From positions 1-6,683 of the forward strand of contig OMQI01000169.1 in assembly GCA_900313185.1 (NCBI GenBank): 6,683 nt of DNA, given 5' to 3'. The notes beneath the pieces are model-generated. The model was not told the origin of the DNA. It searched no databases and saw only the letters and a list, made by a program, of their open reading frames with translations. The translations under genes were made by a program, and so were the position numbers. The stretch comes from an uncultured Rhodospirillaceae bacterium (GTDB taxonomy: Bacteria > Pseudomonadota > Alphaproteobacteria > RF32 > CAG-239). Position 1 is the first letter of the stretch, and every line of letters starts with the position of its first letter. Of the stretch, positions 5,008 through 6,683 are shown one piece after another.

Positions 5008-6483
5008 ATGAAAACGCAAGATAATAACATTAATATTTTTGCTTTGACCGACTGCCATCAGGAAGCTCGGAAATTGTGTTGCTTGTTTAGCGGAATCATA
5101 AATCGTGCACAAAAAAGAGGAAAAAACACCTTAATTTGTGATTGCGGAGATTTGTTCAAGGGAATTTATGACCGTAATTTGTGCGTAGATGCCTATTTAA
5201 AACTACGTGAGCAATTACCGGAAGCAAAAATTATTGTTGCAGTCGGCAATAACGACTTCGGCTTCAATAACGAACAATTCAATTTTTTGGTACAAACTGC
5301 CAAACGTTTTAATCAAGCCAATATCCACTTTTTGTGCGCCAACGTGGTAGAAACCGAAACCGGAAAGTATCCGAAGTGGGTTGACCCGTACATTTTGCTC
5401 GAAATCGGTGATAAAAAAATTATGGTAACCGCCTTTTGTTTCAATCTGATGAAAATGCAACGTTACGGCCTTAAAATGCTCAACATTGCCGATACATTCA
5501 TCAATATGCAAGAAACCATAAAACATATAGCTCCCGATGCCTTTATCATATTAAACCACGCTCTTTTACCGAGTTCTTTAGAACTTTGTAACATTGCCCA
5601 AAAAAACGGCATTAATATCGATTTACTTATTGGCGGGCACGAACATTCTTTTTTAGACCCTGTTGTCGATAAACGTATTTATTATCCGCAAGCTTTCAGC
5701 CGTACAATGCTGAAATTCACCATGGATTTGAACACGCAACCTTCTGCTTTGGAATTAAATGAAATAATAAGCTGCAAGCAAGAAACTTTATCGCCTATAT
5801 TTGCTCCCAAAATAGAAGAATTTGAACAAGAATCCGGCTTAACCATTCCGGTTGCAAAAAGCACCTTAAATTTAACAAGAGATTATTCAAATCCTTGTCC
5901 GTTGGGTACTTTTGTCGCCGATTTGATGAAAAATGCGGCCAAAACGCAAATTGCAATGATTTCGACCGGATATATGACGCACGCTTTACGCTACGAAAAA
6001 GATAAAATCCTTACGATGTATAATATAGAGAGAGCCTATAGCGCCGAAACTATGATACAAACAGCGGACATACGTGCCGATGAGCTCAAAGCAATTTTCA
6101 ATAACGCTTTAAAAACCAGATATACTCAGCGTTACGGGAACACTCGCTTTTTGCAATGCTCTCAAAATATAACCGTTATCTGTTCAAAATCCGAAAATAA
6201 CGAAGCAATTGTAAAGCAAATAATCATAAACGGAGAAGAACTGTTCAATCAAGACGGCGAGCCGAAGCATCCTGATGAAACCATAAGCTGTGCATTTGAT
6301 CCATACATTGGTTCCGGAGAACTTGGTTTTGATGTATTCCGTCATTTGAGCAAAGATACTTTGATGAAAGACGGTCAATTGGTAAAAGTCAAAGATATTT
6401 TCATTGACGGCGTTAAAGATGCCGAAAAAAAATACACATCCGGAGCATCGTATCCGTCATTTAAAATCATTGATGTTGATTAA
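5008..6483 (+). CDS. UshA/5'-nucleotidase-like metallophosphoesterase, cytoplasmic, altered catalytic dyad
   Basis: A 491-residue two-domain protein of the bifunctional UDP-sugar hydrolase/5'-nucleotidase superfamily, which cleaves phosphate from nucleotides. The N-terminal domain (about 8-240) keeps the dimetal ligands: D15 and H17 (TDCH), D48 (CGDLF), N81 (VGN), H184 (LNHA), H211 and H213 (GGHEH). The C-terminal domain (about 280-480) has the fold markers LGTFVADLM (299-307), NTRFLQC (378-384) and GSGELGFDVF (435-444). Two things are unusual. The GNHEFD motif, which holds the His-Asp catalytic dyad of UshA (H117, D120), reads GNNDFG. The N-x-G-G-x-R substrate motif of the C-domain is replaced by STGYMT (319-324). 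There is no signal peptide, and 14 cysteines fit a cytoplasmic site, whereas UshA is periplasmic. ATG 5008 was chosen over TTG 4960, although its ribosome site (AAAAAG) is weak. Fold is secure; activity and substrate are uncertain. Confidence 0.85.
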   Translation: MKTQDNNINIFALTDCHQEARKLCCLFSGIINRAQKRGKNTLICDCGDLFKGIYDRNLCVDAYLKLREQLPEAKIIVAVGNNDFGFNNEQFNFLVQTAKRFNQANIHFLCANVVETETGKYPKWVDPYILLEIGDKKIMVTAFCFNLMKMQRYGLKMLNIADTFINMQETIKHIAPDAFIILNHALLPSSLELCNIAQKNGINIDLLIGGHEHSFLDPVVDKRIYYPQAFSRTMLKFTMDLNTQPSALELNEIISCKQETLSPIFAPKIEEFEQESGLTIPVAKSTLNLTRDYSNPCPLGTFVADLMKNAAKTQIAMISTGYMTHALRYEKDKILTMYNIERAYSAETMIQTADIRADELKAIFNNALKTRYTQRYGNTRFLQCSQNITVICSKSENNEAIVKQIIINGEELFNQDGEPKHPDETISCAFDPYIGSGELGFDVFRHLSKDTLMKDGQLVKVKDIFIDGVKDAEKKYTSGASYPSFKIIDVD

Positions 6484-6486
6484 CCT

Positions 6487-6502
6487 GTTTTTATTTAAAA
6501 AC
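6487..6502. repeat. short AT-rich inverted repeat between convergent genes
   Basis: GTTTTT (6487-6492) and AAAAAC (6497-6502) pair around ATTT, spanning the 7-nt gap between the UshA-like stop codon and the stop codon of the partial minus-strand gene. The stem has a single G-C pair at its base, so it is too weak to call an intrinsic terminator. Confidence 0.3.
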
Positions 6503-6683
6503 CGTGTGATAAAATATATTCATGAACTTGGCAAAACTAATTTTCGGCTTAGGTGAAATTATTTCCCATCCCCGTTTTTTCATAATGTCGAATTGACAAT
6601 ATCCCAAATTATAGAAAAAACGAAATACTCTGGTATCGGCATAATTCATCTTTGCCAACAGGCGCTCCGATTTTGCATATCCC
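6491..6683 (-). CDS. 3' end of an unidentified gene, cut by the window edge
   Basis: The minus strand is open from the window edge to a TAA at 6493-6491, giving the last 63 residues of a protein whose start lies outside. The piece begins GYAKSERLLAKMNY, continues through ADTRVFRFFYNLGYCQFDIM and ends ISFAKFMNIFYHTVFK. It is basic and rich in aromatic residues (Phe, Tyr). I do not recognise the family. The other two minus-strand frames contain stops or read poorly, and the residue composition looks like real protein. Its stop codon is 7 nt from that of the convergent UshA-like gene. Confidence 0.6.
   Translation of the reverse strand, partial: GYAKSERLLAKMNYADTRVFRFFYNLGYCQFDIMKKRGWEIISPKPKISFAKFMNIFYHTVFK

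Noticed and set aside
5215..5526. Minus-strand 103-residue open frame inside the UshA-like gene
   Set aside because: It lies opposite conserved metallophosphoesterase codons and has no independent support.
1..6683. Mobile element, CRISPR array, tRNA or riboswitch
   Set aside because: I saw no transposase or integrase, no regularly spaced repeats, no cloverleaf-like sequence, and all leaders are too short for a riboswitch.

Overview
This window looks like a chromosomal segment from a low-GC (roughly 35-40% by eye) alphaproteobacterium. The strongest evidence is the first complete gene, a clear CtrA cell-cycle regulator, which is largely restricted to Alphaproteobacteria. The AT-rich sequence and the type IV pilin with a GRSMLEMLG start resemble uncultured host-associated or gut alphaproteobacteria. 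That placement is from memory and was not checked against a database. I see no rRNA, tRNA, CRISPR array, insertion sequence or phage gene, and no gene-free stretch over 300 bases.

Layout. (1) 56-1371, + strand: ctrA followed 17 nt later by a type IV pilin-like protein, probably co-transcribed. (2) 1374-2159, - strand: a YmdB-family metallophosphoesterase, convergent with the pilin gene with only 2 nt between the stop codons. (3) 2267-2716, + strand: a small exported protein with two LTxxQ-type motifs (Spy/CpxP-like). It ends at a strong hairpin terminator that works in both directions. (4) 2758-3726, - strand: a two-gene operon of an unidentified soluble protein ending in Cys-Cys and a thioredoxin-fold lipoprotein (CPHC), 3 nt apart and probably translationally coupled. 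(5) 3862-4248, + strand: a small membrane protein with a C-terminal SHOCT motif, divergent from that operon. (6) 4245-4901, - strand: an unidentified Cys-containing lipoprotein whose stop codon overlaps that of the SHOCT gene. (7) 5008-6483, + strand: a UshA-like metallophosphoesterase/5'-nucleotidase homologue without a signal peptide. (8) 6491-6683, - strand: the 3' end of a gene that continues beyond the window.

The transcription units alternate in direction, giving four convergent junctions, of which only one has a clear intrinsic terminator. Much of the content concerns the cell envelope: a pilin with six Cys, a Spy-like protein, a CxxC lipoprotein, a SHOCT membrane protein and a Cys-containing lipoprotein. 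I see no compact new defence or mobile system. The points most worth checking are the altered GNHxxD catalytic motifs in both metallophosphoesterases (mild in one, severe in the other), the ctrA-pilin linkage with a CtrA lacking the Ala-Ala end, and the coupled Cys-Cys protein/thioredoxin-like lipoprotein pair.
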